NCBI RefSeq assembly: GCF_901709675.1
Contig: NC_051094.1
Span: forward strand, 16,098,501-16,162,500
From: Syngnathus acus
Lineage: Eukaryota; Chordata; Actinopteri; Syngnathiformes; Syngnathidae
Direction: 5' to 3'
Length of the DNA stretch: 64,000 nucleotides
Positions 10,936 through 22,769 of the stretch are shown one piece after another. The translations under genes were made by a program, and so were the position numbers. The first letter of the stretch is position 1; each line of letters opens with the position of its first letter. The notes below the pieces were generated by a model that was given only the letters and a program-made list of their open reading frames with translations, did no database searches and was not told the DNA's origin.

Positions 10936-11862
10936 AATAATCTTATAATACAACAATCTTACAATAATTTTGTTTTTCCAAAATTCTTCGACTAAGGCCT
11001 CTCTTTCTTTTTGTAAAAAATATTTTATTCTGAACAGTTTGGAATTGCTGAAAAATAAAGCTCATGACCACAGACCACTGGTGTTTTTAAACAACAATCT
11101 TGAGAATTTTCTTTTCACAAAATCCTTCTACTAGGGCAGGGGTGGCCAACCCGCGGCTCGCGAGCTGCATGCGGCTCTTTGCCGGGTTTCATGCGGCTCC
11201 TTTACGTTCGGCTCGCGAGCCGCATGCGGCTCCTTGCCGGGTTTCATGCGGCTCCTTTACGTTCATATCAACATTTTTGGGTTTATTTGTTTGTTTGTTT
11301 GTTTTTGTGCGTGTTCGCTTCGCTTGAGTTCAATATGGTATTTTCGTCAAACGCTGCGTGTTCGCTTCGCTTGAGTTCAATATGGTATTTTCGTCAAACG
11401 CGCATGCGCATGAGGTGAAATCCCGCAAAGGAGGAGGGGCAAACCCCTTTGGGGGGGGGGCGGGTGGGGATGTGGCTCTTTGCGGTACACAGTAAAAAAA
11501 TGTGGCTCTTAGTCTCTGATGTGGTTGGCCACCCCTGTACTAGGGCCTCCCTTTGTTTTTATAGAACATATTTTACTCTGAACAGTTTGGAATTGCTGAA
11601 AAATAAAGCTCATGACAAATAAAAATGATTTTATTATCATTACTATTATTGATTGATTGACTGATTGACTGAACAACAATCTTAAGAATTTTCTTTTCAC
11701 AAAATCCTTCTCGTACGGTTTCCCTTTCTTTGTGTAAAATCTATTTTACTCTGAACAGTTTGGAATTGCTGAAAAATAAAGCGCATGACAAATAAAATGT
11801 ATTTTAATATAATTATATTGTTGGTTGATTGATTGATTGATTGATTGAACATAAACATAAAA
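10936..11862 (+). repeat. Repeated LINE 3' tail units (3 copies, one split by hAT)
   Basis: A unit of about 120 bp occurs three times. It begins with caatcttgagaattttcttt, continues with ggcctccctttg, then a ttactctgaacagtttggaa block, and ends ataaagctcatgac. Copies lie at about 10945-11070, 11092-11620 (interrupted by the hAT element) and 11672-11795. The second and third end in TTGA-type tails (11648-11671 and 11823-11848). The block lies directly downstream of the L2-like RT remnant and is probably its 3' UTR, tandemly amplified. Confidence 0.75.
11137..11537. mobile_element. Non-autonomous hAT element with internal duplications
   Basis: A 401-bp element with ends caggggtggccaaccc and ggttggccacccctg is flanked by perfect 8-bp copies of TACTAGGG (11129-11136 and 11538-11545). 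Two internal tandem duplications are visible. One of about 66 bp is built on catgcggctc and gccgggtttcatgcggctcc. One of about 46 bp is built on gtgttcgcttcgcttgagtt. Near the right end, tgtggctctt is also repeated and there is a G-run at 11451-11461. No transposase frame is present. Confidence 0.9.
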
Positions 11863-13043
11863 GAATAAAAACAAAATGAAAAGAAAAAGATCAATACATA
11901 CAAGTTCAATGCAGTTTACATGTATGTTCAAAGGAAGGAGTAGGTAGAATTAGAAAAACTTATCTCGTCCAACCCCTTATTGCTTTCAGCATTATCAGCT
12001 GATTATTTTTCTTATTTTTATTATTCCACTCACATTTTTGTCCTCCTTATATGCCCACATAGTGCATCTGATTTACACCGTTCAAATTTTAACATAATCC
12101 TGATATTCACGCCACCCGGGAGTTATTTTTCTCTCTCTGCATCCAGTATTTACAATTTTCCCACAATTTAATATTTAACATAAAATGTCCCCATTATTTT
12201 CCAATTATACAAATATTCAACTTTTGGCATCACACATTCTTCGATACAATTAAACATTAGTTCATAAACTCTTGTATCTGGACTTTGTGCCATGCCTTTA
12301 TTATGTCACTTGTCCGATTATGATGTCAGTCACCCCCTCCCCTGCTATGGCCTTGTCCAATCAAGTGCACTCCAACCTACGGTCGTTAATTAAATGTACG
12401 CTTAGTAGAAGTGCACAGCAAGCACACAAAAACTGCAGAATTTGGACAGTGCGTGTCATGTCATTGACTATGTCATGGTAAATCGATGCCGGCTCAGCCG
12501 AAATGTGGAACAAGGACATCAATGGGCAGGATGACAAAGCACTTTGAAGAATTTGGATACCCAATATACTCGCGCCCTGAACGGGAATGTGCAATTGTTG
12601 GGCACAAGAGGGAAAGTGCCAGGTTTTGGACAGGGCTGGAAACATGTTGAGTGAAACGGAAGCTATGGGAGCCAGCGCTAATTAATTTTTCAGTATTTGA
12701 GTCTCTAAACCAATATGCTGAATACTGTTGGCGAATGATTGGATCTCGATTAACCAATCACAATCCACTAAACACAAAATTTAAGGTTGCTTATTTCCTG
12801 TCAAAAATACAAATTCATGCTGCTGTAAGCCAAACAGATTTGCTCTCAGTAGAATTTTACGTATTAGAATTGATGATATGCGAAGTTACTTTGAAAGAAT
12901 AGTACGTAATAGAATTTTATTTTCAATTAACTTGTGCACCCCAGTGGACATTAAGGGAAACACAGTGTGGCTCAGCAAAGAATACAAATAAACCAAGTAA
13001 CCACAATTGTCATAAATAAAGATTTTGCCGTTTGTTTTTACAC
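11863..13043. other. No recognised feature
   Basis: AT-rich DNA without a supported gene. The segment 12340-12660 is somewhat richer in open frames on both strands, but none resembles a known family. Confidence 0.4.
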
Positions 13044-13555
13044 ACCATTATATTATTTTTATTAAAAATGTTGGGCAATATGGTCTAAGACTGTTAAGTG
13101 TATTGTTTTTTATACAGCATTATATTCCATCCATCCATTTTCTGAACCGCTTAGTCCCCACGGGGGTCGCGGGAGTGCTGGAGCCTATCCCAGCCGTCAA
13201 CGGGCAGTAGGCGGGGGACACCCTGAACCGGTTGCCAGCCGATCGCAGGGCACACAGAGACAAACAACCATTTGCACTCGCACACACACCTAGGGACAAT
13301 TTGGAGTCTTCAATCGGCCTACCAAGCATGTTTTTGGGATGTGGGAGGAAACCGGAGTGCCCGGAGAAAACCCACGCGGGCCCGGGGAGAACATGCAAAC
13401 TCCACACAGGGAGGGCCGGAGGTGGAATCGAACCCGCACCCTCCTAACTGTGAGGCGGACGTGCTACCCAGTGCGCCACCGAGCCGCCCAGCATTATATT
13501 ATTTTTATTAAAATATTTTGAACAATTTGGTCTAAGAGTGTATTGTTTGGTAAAT
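13044..13555. repeat. Tandem duplication of about 75 bp split by a SINE
   Basis: The block attatattatttttattaaa followed by aatatggtctaaga...gtgtattgtt at about 13044-13110 recurs at 13492-13555, starting attatattatttttattaaa and continuing aatttggtctaagagtgtat. The SINE at 13127-13488 sits exactly at the junction of the two copies. Confidence 0.75.
13127..13488 (-). mobile_element. GGAT-tailed tRNA-SINE, copy 2 (well preserved)
   Basis: A near-complete 362-bp copy read on the minus strand. The tRNA-like head is at the right (B box, as ggaatcgaaccc, near 13422-13433) and the CATCC tail at the left. A perfect 12-bp target duplication CAGCATTATATT lies at 13115-13126 and 13489-13500. It is one of the two best copies and is useful as the local consensus for the others. 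Confidence 0.92.
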
Positions 13556-13800
13556 GTAGTTATATCTGAAATCAACTTATGTTAAAACATATGTGAACTT
13601 CTCATATTGTTTTAACTTAAGTTGACTTCTCATTGAGAAGCATGATGAGTTGAGGTACTACGTGTTAAATCAAGTGTTTCTACTTCTTTCCATGTGGTTT
13701 TCATCAATTTATGAATTTATATATGATTTAAATTATAGTTCATAAAAAGTCAAGACTGACTGTGATTATTTTGTCACAGTCCATTTAATATTTACTAAAT
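13556..13800. other. No recognised feature
   Basis: AT-rich, with a short imperfect palindrome-like stretch around aacttatgttaaaacatatg; nothing else supported. Confidence 0.4.
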
Positions 13801-14240
13801 ACCTAAATCCACCTGCTGAGGAGACTGAGGTCCTTCGGTGTGTGCAGGGCTCTCCTCAGGACCTTCTATGACTCTGTGGTGGCCTCAGCTATTCTCTACG
13901 CTGTGGTCTGCTGGGGTGGGGGCAGTACGGACCAGGACAGGGGGAGACTAAATAAGATGGTCAGGAGAGTGAGCTCTTTCCTGGGCTGTCCCCTGGACTC
14001 CCTTGAGGTTGTGGGTGAGAGGAGCACGTTAATTAAGCTGAAATCCATCATGGACAACACCTCTGACCCCCTCCATGACATTGTGCGGTCCCTGAGCAGC
14101 TCCTTTAGCAGCAGACTATTACACCCACGGCGTAGGAAGGAACGATTCCGCAGGACCTTCATTCCCTCTGATGTCAGACTCTACAACATGCGTGGCGCCT
14201 GATAAAATTGTGTTTTGTCTCTACCGCTACTAGTGGCACT
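13801..14240 (+). pseudogene. L2/CR1-like LINE RT C-terminal fragment
   Basis: The frame from about 13812 to 14202 encodes LLRRLRSFGVCRALLRTFYD, then SVVASAILYAVVCWGGG, then RRVSSFLGCPLDSLE, and ends SSFSSRLLHPRRRKERFRR with PSDVRLYN. This is the thumb and C-terminal part of a common fish LINE whose RT resembles the fragment at 1-330. The stretch is open and well kept, but all catalytic domains are missing, so it is a 5'-truncated insertion. Its 3' end runs into a TA microsatellite at 14251. Confidence 0.88.
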
Positions 14241-14249
14241 TGTCTTTGT

Positions 14250-14250
<1 letters not shown>

Positions 14251-14295
<45 letters not shown>

Positions 14296-14298
14296 CAC

Positions 14299-14330
<32 letters not shown>

Positions 14331-14356
14331 TATATATATTTATATAGTATATATTT
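14251..14356. repeat. TA microsatellite
   Basis: (TA)n with a few TTTA interruptions, about 100 bp. It directly follows the 3' end of the LINE fragment and may derive from its tail. Confidence 0.95.
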
Positions 14357-14359
14357 ATT

Positions 14360-15080
14360 ATTATTATTTAGACAGGACAGCACCAGTTTGATGAACACTC
14401 AAGATATAGGCATATATACAAACATCCCAGTGTAAAACCAGTCGGACTTAGCCAGAGCTAAATTTCATCCATTGTCCTCAGGACATAGAACAGAGACAGG
14501 GCAGACAGACAGATAGACAAACTAGTACATTACATTAACTCGGCCTGACAGAGCAGACAGACAGATAGACAGACTAGTACATTACAGGGAGATAAAAATA
14601 AAAACATAGTATAAAAGTTTATATCCACACTGTGGAAAAACTATTCTAGCCGTGCCAGCAGACTATTTACTAGGGGTGATTACAAGTTTGTGAGCTTTTT
14701 AGCCACTGCTTCAGTTGCCTTTTAAAAGCATCAAAAGAGGGGATGTCTCTAATTGAGGCAGGGAGTAGATTCCAGTATTGACAGTCATATATGGAGAGTA
14801 CGCTCTTACCAAAGTAGTTCTTCTATATTCAATTTCACAATCACCCCTGGATGTTGACCTGGTACTGCATTCGCAGTCTTTCTTATGGATGAATTCCATA
14901 AGAGGAGGAGGAGCCAGGCCATTTAAGCACTACTGTATATTAAACATGCGTTTTTGAAGTTCCTAAAGTTTTCAAAACTGAGGAGATGATACTTTACCAG
15001 AATATTACAGTGGTGATAAGAGTTGGGGTTTTTTGTCTAGTATTTTGATAGCCCTTTTAAAAATTTGAGGGATGGAAATT
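14360..15080 (-). pseudogene. LINE RT C-terminal fragment with 3' UTR
   Basis: Read on the minus strand, 15060-14650 encodes in successive frames IKILDKKPQ, then NGLAPPP, then STRSTSRGDCEI, then RRTT and finally DIPSFDAFKRQLKQWLKS followed by stops. This is the C-terminal region of a teleost LINE reverse transcriptase (pattern AIKILDRKP...LNGLAPPPL...STRSxSRGDC...). Several frameshifts separate the blocks. The remaining 14360-14640 would be its 3' UTR, including a short direct repeat (cagacagacagatagacaga near 14501 and 14556). Confidence 0.78.
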
Positions 15081-16950
15081 TAAAAAAATCTGTTTCAACC
15101 CACTTCATCGATTAATCAAAAATAAAATTTACATATTGACCATATTGACAAACTATTATTAAAATAAAAGTTAGTTTCAGCCCTATTTTCAATGGTGTCA
15201 AACGTCAGTAACCAACATCGACTATAACACTGACTACGCTTACTGGCAGTTAATGGCACTTTTAAAACTGGGAAAAGGGAACATTACAGAATGTCATGCT
15301 GTCAAATTAGTTTAGAACTGAGAAAAAACTTGTCTTTAATAAAAACAGAGATTGTAGAAACACAATTTAGTTATTTATTTTTTAAACAGAACATTGCCCA
15401 ACATAATATTTTTCTCTGACAGAGGGAACAATAAAGATCACCGCAATAAAACTGCATGTAATTGGTTCTGAAAATCAGCTTTTTAATTAATCTTTCACCT
15501 ACTTTGCTGACATTGTCAAGTCAGTGAGCAATCATATTGAGATGGTACACCAACACACACTGAGCTTGCTCTGGTCTCAGCGACACGCTGGACAACCGCT
15601 ACTTTTAACGGGGCTTGTCTAATCAGTGTTGATGGAGTGTGAGGAAGGATGCTAATCTGGGTCATTGCATATGTAAATGCACAGCTGGGATCTTCGCAGT
15701 GCCAAAACACATCAGCCAGGGTGTCTGAGTGTCACCCAACATTAGCTCCAACACGGCGGGTGGAAAGGAATGATCCACACACCCAACAGTGTGCTGTGGG
15801 GCATTTGCTCGATTACCACTGGTGTCAATATCAAACTTAACCATCAGCTTCAACTGAAAACAGTGACAGTATTTACTGTCATAATTTATACATACAGTAT
15901 TTTGCATTCTAGATCAGTTTAGTTTTTTAAATGAAGTTAATAGTTTAAAATAGTTTTTTAATTTCAAATTAAGGGGAATAAACCCCTTTATTGTTTGTTG
16001 GTTGTATACCTTGTCACGGATAGTAATTTTATTAAAATATGCGACTAAAAGTATTTCTCATCAACACTCAAGTAGCATCAATACATTAAAGAGTTGCCGG
16101 AACAGCATGTTTACAACTTTACAGAGTCAATAATCCTGGCAATCGGTCATAAAAGCATGAACTAATTTATCAGCTTCAGTCAGTGACAGGGTATTTTTAT
16201 TCTGTTTTAATTTTCAAGGTCTGCATCGACCTTTTCCCATATACAACATGATGTGAATCTTTTATTGTCCATGTACGATTCCTGTATTGGGAAATTGCAG
16301 TAGGGAAATACATACTAAGATACACGTGTTTGCATTTGGGCGATAACATCATTGTTCTGGGTGAAAATTAATACAATATAATTCACTTTGTAGTTTTTAT
16401 TGTCTCGTTACCCTGCCTCTGCTTACTGCCGGTGGGTTAGTTGTTTGTTTAACTGTGCTAATGTACAACCTTTATGTTATTGCTGCAGTCCCTTTAAGAG
16501 AGATGGACAGCGGGTGATGGGAGTGAGGACCACGGAAGAAGAAAAAGAACGACATGCCGTTGTGTCATCAAAAGCGGAAACTGCCTTTTGTCTTTTCGCA
16601 CTTCAGTTTCTACAATATTGTCTATTTAAAGTATGAAAAAAAAATTGGGGTCCAAGACCAAACTGCGTTTAAATCGAGGCTTAACTATATATTGGCAATA
16701 AGAAGGAAGATAAACCCAAGAGTGTGATACTGTATTTCGTTAAGTGTGAGCTTATTTCAGTTTGGGGATATGTTTATATACTTTTAATGAAATTGCCAAG
16801 CACCTCCTCAATTTATGTTCTTAGAAGAGGAAACTTAAGAGGTATAAAATGTCAATTTTCTTCTGGCATCTTATTGTTATTGACTCTTGATTTAATTTAC
16901 TTTTGTAAAATTGGATTAGTCACTTTCATCCAAAAACATAAGACGACTTA
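15081..16950. other. No recognised feature
   Basis: AT-rich, no convincing gene. 15520-15840 is less AT-rich and has open frames on both strands, but no family match or splice structure was recognised. Confidence 0.4.
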
Positions 16951-17303
16951 GACAACCATCCATTTCCCATCTCGCTTTTCCCCACGGAAGTTGCGGGCGT
17001 GCTGGAGCCTGTCCCAGCTACCATCGGGCAATTGGCAGGGGACACCCCTTAACTGGTTGCCACACAGAGACGAATAACCATCCGCACTCACACTCACACT
17101 TAGGGACAATTTGGAGCGGTCAATCGGCCTACCATGTGACCATGTTTTTGGGATGTGGAAGGAAACCAGAGCGCCCAGAGAAAACCCACGCAGGCGCGGG
17201 GAGAATATGCAAATTCCACACAGGGAGGGCTGGAGGTGGAATCAAACCCGTAACCTCTGTACTGTGAGGCAAACTTGTTAACCAGCGTACTACCATGCTG
17301 CCA
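16951..17303 (-). mobile_element. GGAT-tailed tRNA-SINE, copy 3
   Basis: A full-length but diverged minus-strand copy. The tail is reduced to accatccattt at the left. The head at the right carries B box ggaatcaaaccc near 17239-17250. A small deletion removes part of the cgccagccaatcgcagggca block near 17060. Confidence 0.85.
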
Positions 17304-17575
17304 ATAGGACATTAGGTACTTAAAATGTGTAATTTAACTTCAATAAAATGATGATCTATAACAGGGAAATATCAAAACAATAATACCCGGAATATGGTTT
17401 TCATTGAACCCCTTTTCTTTTTTGAAGACCCAATCAATTAAAACGATGCCATTATGCATTTAAAGAAAAAAAATACACACAAAAGAGTGCATTGAATTTC
17501 TTTCATATGTTGTTTTAATACAATTGTCTATTTAACCATTTAATTTTATATGTTAATTTCAAAAACTGTAATTGA

Positions 17576-17941
17576 CTTTGGGTAGCTCACTGGTTAGCAC
17601 GTCCGCCTCACAATTAGGAGAGTGCGGGTTCGAGTCCACCTCCGGCCCTCCCTGTGTGGAATTTGCATGTTCTCCCCGTGCCCGTGTGGGTTTTCTCCGG
17701 GCACTCCGGTTTCCTCCCACATCCCCCAAAAAAAACATGCTTGGTAGGCCATTTGAGCACTCCAAATTGTCCTGGGTGTGAGTGCGAGTGCGGATGGTTG
17801 TGTGTTCTGTGTGCCCTGCGATCGGTTCAGGGTGTCCCCCGCCTACTGCCCGATGACCGCTGGGATAGGCTTCAGCACGCCCGCAACCCCCGTGGGGACA
17901 AGCGGTATAGAAGATGGATGGATGGATGGATGGATGGATGG
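17576..17941 (+). mobile_element. GGAT-tailed tRNA-SINE, copy 4
   Basis: A plus-strand copy, full length. The head begins gtagctcactggttagcacg, with B box gggttcgagtcc at 17627-17638. The tail is six GGAT units at 17916-17941. It lacks the ggctggcaacc block before ggttcagggtgtcccc. The direction is opposite to copy 3, only 270 bp away, so the pair forms an inverted repeat. Confidence 0.9.
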
Positions 17942-19110
17942 AATTTTACATGGCAACAACTGTTATTTATTACAACAGTATACTACTATATTTTGGATCA
18001 CAGTTCATAACAGTAAGATCACAATGTCATTATATTTTTACAGTATGACTGTCTATTCCGAGCGGCTGAAATTAACAAGGTCATGCTAGAGAGTGCACAG
18101 AGGTTAAAATAGAAAAGTGTCCTTGTTGTGTCTTGATAAGCAGTTTACATATAATGCCTGTTTATAAGGAACTCAGTCATAGAAACGTTTATATAGCTCT
18201 TCAATAATGTTTTTGTAAAAATACTACACATTGTAGTATGTTGTTGCATGTATTGTATTTGCATTTTCCCTTCAAAAGTTGAATATGCTGGTTCTTGTCC
18301 AGTACAATGAGCTGAGCAAAGGTGTCAGGGTACCCAAGACTGAGGATGTCTCCAGTTACTTTGATTTTCCAAAGACAGATAAATCTTAATAATAATAATG
18401 ATTTAATGTCATATTTCATTGATTTTAATGAACTCTGTTTGAGTGGAAACTGATGCAGACATATTTGATGAGCTTGTGAAATCATCCCAGGTTTCTTTTC
18501 TTAGATCCACTGATGACAGTTCCTTTCATTTCTTAACATATGTGTTTATGTTAACAAGGTTGTCTTTCTTTTTAGACAGCCGTGCTTAGGACTCATCTTC
18601 AGAATTTGTGAAAGTGAGATTCACCTTCAATTTCAGACTCAACATTGACTGTCAATTCTATTAAAGAAAAGAAAAAGAAATTTATTGAAGAACATCTGTC
18701 TACCTCTGTCAGATCGCAGGCGATGTAAGTATACTTATAGCTTGTGCACAAGTATGAAGAACAAGGAAACAAAAGTTCTACGAGTACCCTATAGCTGTAA
18801 TGAAGGTAATAGTAAAGAAGCAGGAGAGAGAGGCTTTTAAATATCCAGGTATGATTGCCGAGGATAGTTTGGTAAAAGTGATACTTTCCTTTCATTTATA
18901 AGGCTGGAGATATGGGGGTCATATTGTATCAAAATGTATCCGTTAGAATTTGTTGAGGGCATGCTACCAAGCACAATATTGTCAATTAGTGCTAATTGAT
19001 AAATCATCAATGTTTTATGCAGACAACAAAAAAAGCTCTGTGGAACAGCAGCATATTTGTGAGGTGTCATTCCAAATATATTGTATTCACTTCAGCCAAA
19101 CTTTTTTTTT
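17942..19110. other. No recognised feature
   Basis: AT-rich intervening DNA; no coding frame or repeat family recognised. Confidence 0.45.
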
Positions 19111-19183
19111 TTAGTTTAGTTAACTTTCTAGTTTAGTTTAGTTTAGTTTAGTTTAGTTTAGTTTAGTTTAGTTTAGTTTAGTT
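19111..19183. repeat. TTTAG pentanucleotide microsatellite
   Basis: About a dozen GTTTA/TTTAG units, interrupted once by taactttc. The unit differs from the vertebrate telomere repeat TTAGGG. Confidence 0.95.
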
Positions 19184-19671
19184 GTCAGAACAACACAAAC
19201 GCATTGTTATATTCAATTACAGTGCAACTATGGCAATGCCTTAACAATGACCCCTTTTGAAAGTGATGATGTTTTTTGCGTGAATGTAGAGCTGGGCAAG
19301 TTTCTTTCATAAACTGAGTATTCCAAAATACCAAAGACGCTGCTCTCCACCCAAAAAAACAACAACCACATATAATAAACCAATGTTAAACATATGTTGT
19401 TATTGCCTAAGATATGAAATTCAAACCCTAATTCAAAAATGCCTTTGTTTTCAGAGTTGGTTTCCATGTAGGGGATCTTTCTTGTCTTGATCTTTTCGAA
19501 GGTTGCCTGGTACAAATACTATTTTTGTGGGGTTGGGTTGATGTAGGTCAAGTTGTGATTAATGTTGACCAAAATAGTGTATATTGCACAGAGACAAATT
19601 TTATTAACAAATTTTATTATTACCTTTTGAAATGTCTTACATTCTGTCATAGAGTGCAACCAATGTGCTAT

Positions 19672-19675
<4 letters not shown>
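19184..19675. other. No recognised feature
   Basis: Non-coding sequence between two microsatellites. Confidence 0.4.

Positions 19676-19737
<62 letters not shown>
19676..19737. repeat. GA microsatellite
   Basis: (GA)n, about 30 uninterrupted units. The Ser/Leu-rich minus-strand frame across it is a repeat artefact. Confidence 0.95.
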
Positions 19738-19738
<1 letters not shown>

Positions 19739-22700
19739 TATGAACGTATGACCCTTTTCCTGCCCTCCACAGTTTGATGTCCTTTCAGCCATATATATAC
19801 TCTGACAGCTTGGTTTCTGTCTAGTTGGGTTGGGTAATGATCAGAGCCCGTGTTGCCCCGCACATTACTTTGAAACAGACAAGTGTCAGAACAGCAACAT
19901 AGCTGAGGTCTCCACAAAGGCCAGTGTAAATCAAATGGGCTATCCAACATCCTCTGTATGGTTTACGTTTCTCCCCATTTGTCTGACAGCAGTATGTGCA
20001 TAGTGGCCACAATCGGAAAAATGCGCACTGTTCCCAATGTCTTACAAATATTTTATTGAATAACTAAAGCAAAATGGAAATGTTCCATAATGCCGCTCGT
20101 GTCTGACTCTTTCACACGCTTCCAACTCAAATAAAATCCAAAATATTCTTATGACCATTAGTGTACCCAGTTAAAGTGTGCTAGAACTTCTTAAGACCAA
20201 TGGGAGGAAGGGCAGGTGCAGTTCTAGGAATATTGCTAGTGTCACGGAGATGATGGCAGAGGAAATAGTTTTCCTACTGAAAACAGTACAATGATTCCAA
20301 CAGTAGCAGGTTTGGGTGAGAGCAAAGCTTCTGGGGCCTCCTGCTGTGTATTTGTACATCAACTGTCAAAGATAATTTTCCTTGCCTCCCACTGTACAAC
20401 TGAGATAGGAGGAAATAGCAGTATGATCAATGAACCTGTGTGAAAATCAATGTGGGCAGTCCAAACATGAAATCAATGCAATCAACTGGCAAGGCTTAAA
20501 GTAGGAGTCGGAGAGGAAGAGGAGATGGGTGGGAGTTGCATGAAGGAAGACAGGTGGTTCAGAGGAGTTCACTGATGTGGGATGTACTTGATGATGTTTG
20601 GATGATTCTCCTAAGCCAGGCTGCATCGAGGAGTTAAGGTCATGGCAATGCGGGTGAGGAAACTGTTAGGTTAGTGGATGTGAAAATGAAGAAGTGCCAT
20701 GGAAATGTTTAATTGTAGATTTTATTTTTTTTCTTCAAATGCAATCGTTGCTGCAGTTGGTTTAAACACACCTTGACTATGCCCTGAGTGTGGGGTTCTG
20801 GCAATGTTCCCCCTAATTTTCCATGCAACTCAGCATTCACATACATTCCATGGGTCTTCCTTGGACTACAGTGAGCAACATTAGCCATTCACATAGTTGC
20901 CATACTAGTACCACACTTGTCCAAAACCTGAGATCGCAGTAATATAATAACAGTAAGCATAGTTATATAACCCGATACGTAGTCATGTTACAGAGAAATC
21001 AAACCACTTATCGAGTATATTAAAAAAGGCATCATTGAATAGAGATTTGTGACATGGGTAAATTGAGCCCAATTTTGTAATAATCGGATGAGGGTGAAGG
21101 TTTTTATGCCACAATTTATGTCTTCTCAGCCTAAATTGACTTTAATTGTCCAGAATTAATTGAAAGAAAATGTTGTAATAATAAAAATAATTAAAAATTA
21201 TGCCTTCAATATGTGCTCTTTTATAATTCAAAATATGTGAAGAATAACATGAGAAATGCCATTCATTAAGAATGTGTTAGTATAAACATATTTGAAAACG
21301 TAAAGACGCATCGGGACCGGTGAGCCATCCTGTCCCATTTGCAGGATACATAAATAACACTATGGATGGATGGAACAAGGAACATTTCCTGTGCCTTGGG
21401 ATGCTGGACATATAAGACATAGAGGATTCGTACATTTTCTTATTCCTCATTCTTGGATGGCTCACTCTGATCCTCATGGTTCTGCAGGTGTACCGGAAGC
21501 TGAAAAAATGGGGTCTGGCTTCCCTGGACATGAGGAAATCCTGGCTGTACTAAAAAGGATGAAGGCCGACAACGCGGAGAGGAGAAAATTAATGGCCACA
21601 TTGCGTATGGCGATGTATGAAAGTAAGAAAATGGTCAACAGGCCTCGTGAAGCTGGTATGGAGAAAGACAAGGGACAAGATGTGCTATGGGGTTAGATTC
21701 GGTTCAAAAGTTTTGAAACTGAAAATAGATTTGTTGAGCTTAAATTGTGAAAAAATATAATAATGTATTCAAATAAAAATAATTGTATGAAACGTTATTT
21801 TAGGTTGAAGATATTTTTCATTTGCTTTGGTAATTATTTGGAATAAACTATTTATTTTCACTTCCATTTATATTTTTAGATTCGAGGTTTTATTTTGTCA
21901 GTTGCATGTTTAGTATTTTCAGATCCACATCTTTTATTTTTCAGTTTCAAATCTTTTTTTTCGAGTTTCAAAATTTGACCCGAATATGGCGTGCATGGTA
22001 CCAACTGAGCGGGGCGTGTAATCACGAGTGACATCTGTACAAAAAGGCTTGGAACCTCCTCCAGTGTCTGTGCCTTCATAGTAAAAATGATTAAACAAAT
22101 TAACTTAAATGGATGATCAACAATAAACAAAATGAATGAGGTAAATAGAAAATGGACTAATTACCCAAAAGCATAAAGCCAAAGTATTCTTAGAGCGCAT
22201 AAGGGTTCACTGAGCACAGAGTCGAAACAGAGTGTAGAGCTGAACCAGCAGTTCTGGTCAGGGCAAGCATGCTGAGGCGGCAAATTCACCACCGGGTCGC
22301 GGAGCCAGGCATGGGCCACAAAGAAGATGCAATAGACCGCAGCATGTTATGATGATGAGAGTTTCAATCAACCGAGAGCTAGCGATGTGTTATTTTGAAT
22401 CCCATTTGACTTTTTGGAAGGGCATGCCGTGCTGCAATTTGGCTCTAGCACATGGGTTACTGCGTCCAAGCAGGACATGCCCTACTAATCCAAGATGGGA
22501 TCTGACTTCTGTGTGGCACTGTTGTGCTGATTCCCACTAACCCTAACGCACCCTAGCCGTAACTCTAACCATAAACATAAACTTGTTTTTATTTTGATTA
22601 GCGGGATCCGTAATAACGTGCCAGCAACAGACAAATGAAAATGCAGACATCAAGTCACCACGCAAACACAGATTTGCATGCAGGAGTTGGACACATTTTT

Positions 22701-22769
22701 TTATCACCTACTATTTCTACAATTATTATTATTACTTTCTCACCTACTATTTCTACTAGTAGTATTTCA
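19738..22769. other. Mostly unrecognised; one open frame near 21.4-21.7 kb
   Basis: No repeat ends or RNA genes recognised. A plus-strand frame from 21484 to 21696 is Lys/Arg/Glu-rich (HEEILAVLKRMKADN... ending in a stop). A second frame at 21436-21552 encodes a hydrophobic stretch (FLFLILGWLTLILMVLQ) followed by VYRKLKKWG. A pyrimidine-rich AG precedes gtgtaccgg at 21488. I could not assign either frame to a family and do not call a gene. Confidence 0.3.

Noticed and set aside
13410-13488. tRNA-like sequence with A and B boxes
   Set aside because: It is the head of a SINE: the cloverleaf is imperfect and the copy has a SINE body, tail and target duplication, so no functional tRNA gene is called here or in the other copies.
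13120-13511. Overlapping open frames on both strands, with similar peptides recurring at 17.6, 24.3 and 31.2 kb
   Set aside because: They are conceptual translations of the GGAT-tailed SINE; recurrence reflects repeat copies, not a gene family.
19111-19183. Possible interstitial telomere repeat
   Set aside because: The unit is TTTAG, not TTAGGG. The short ggttagggttaggatta at about 56109-56125 is only about two units inside a gag remnant.
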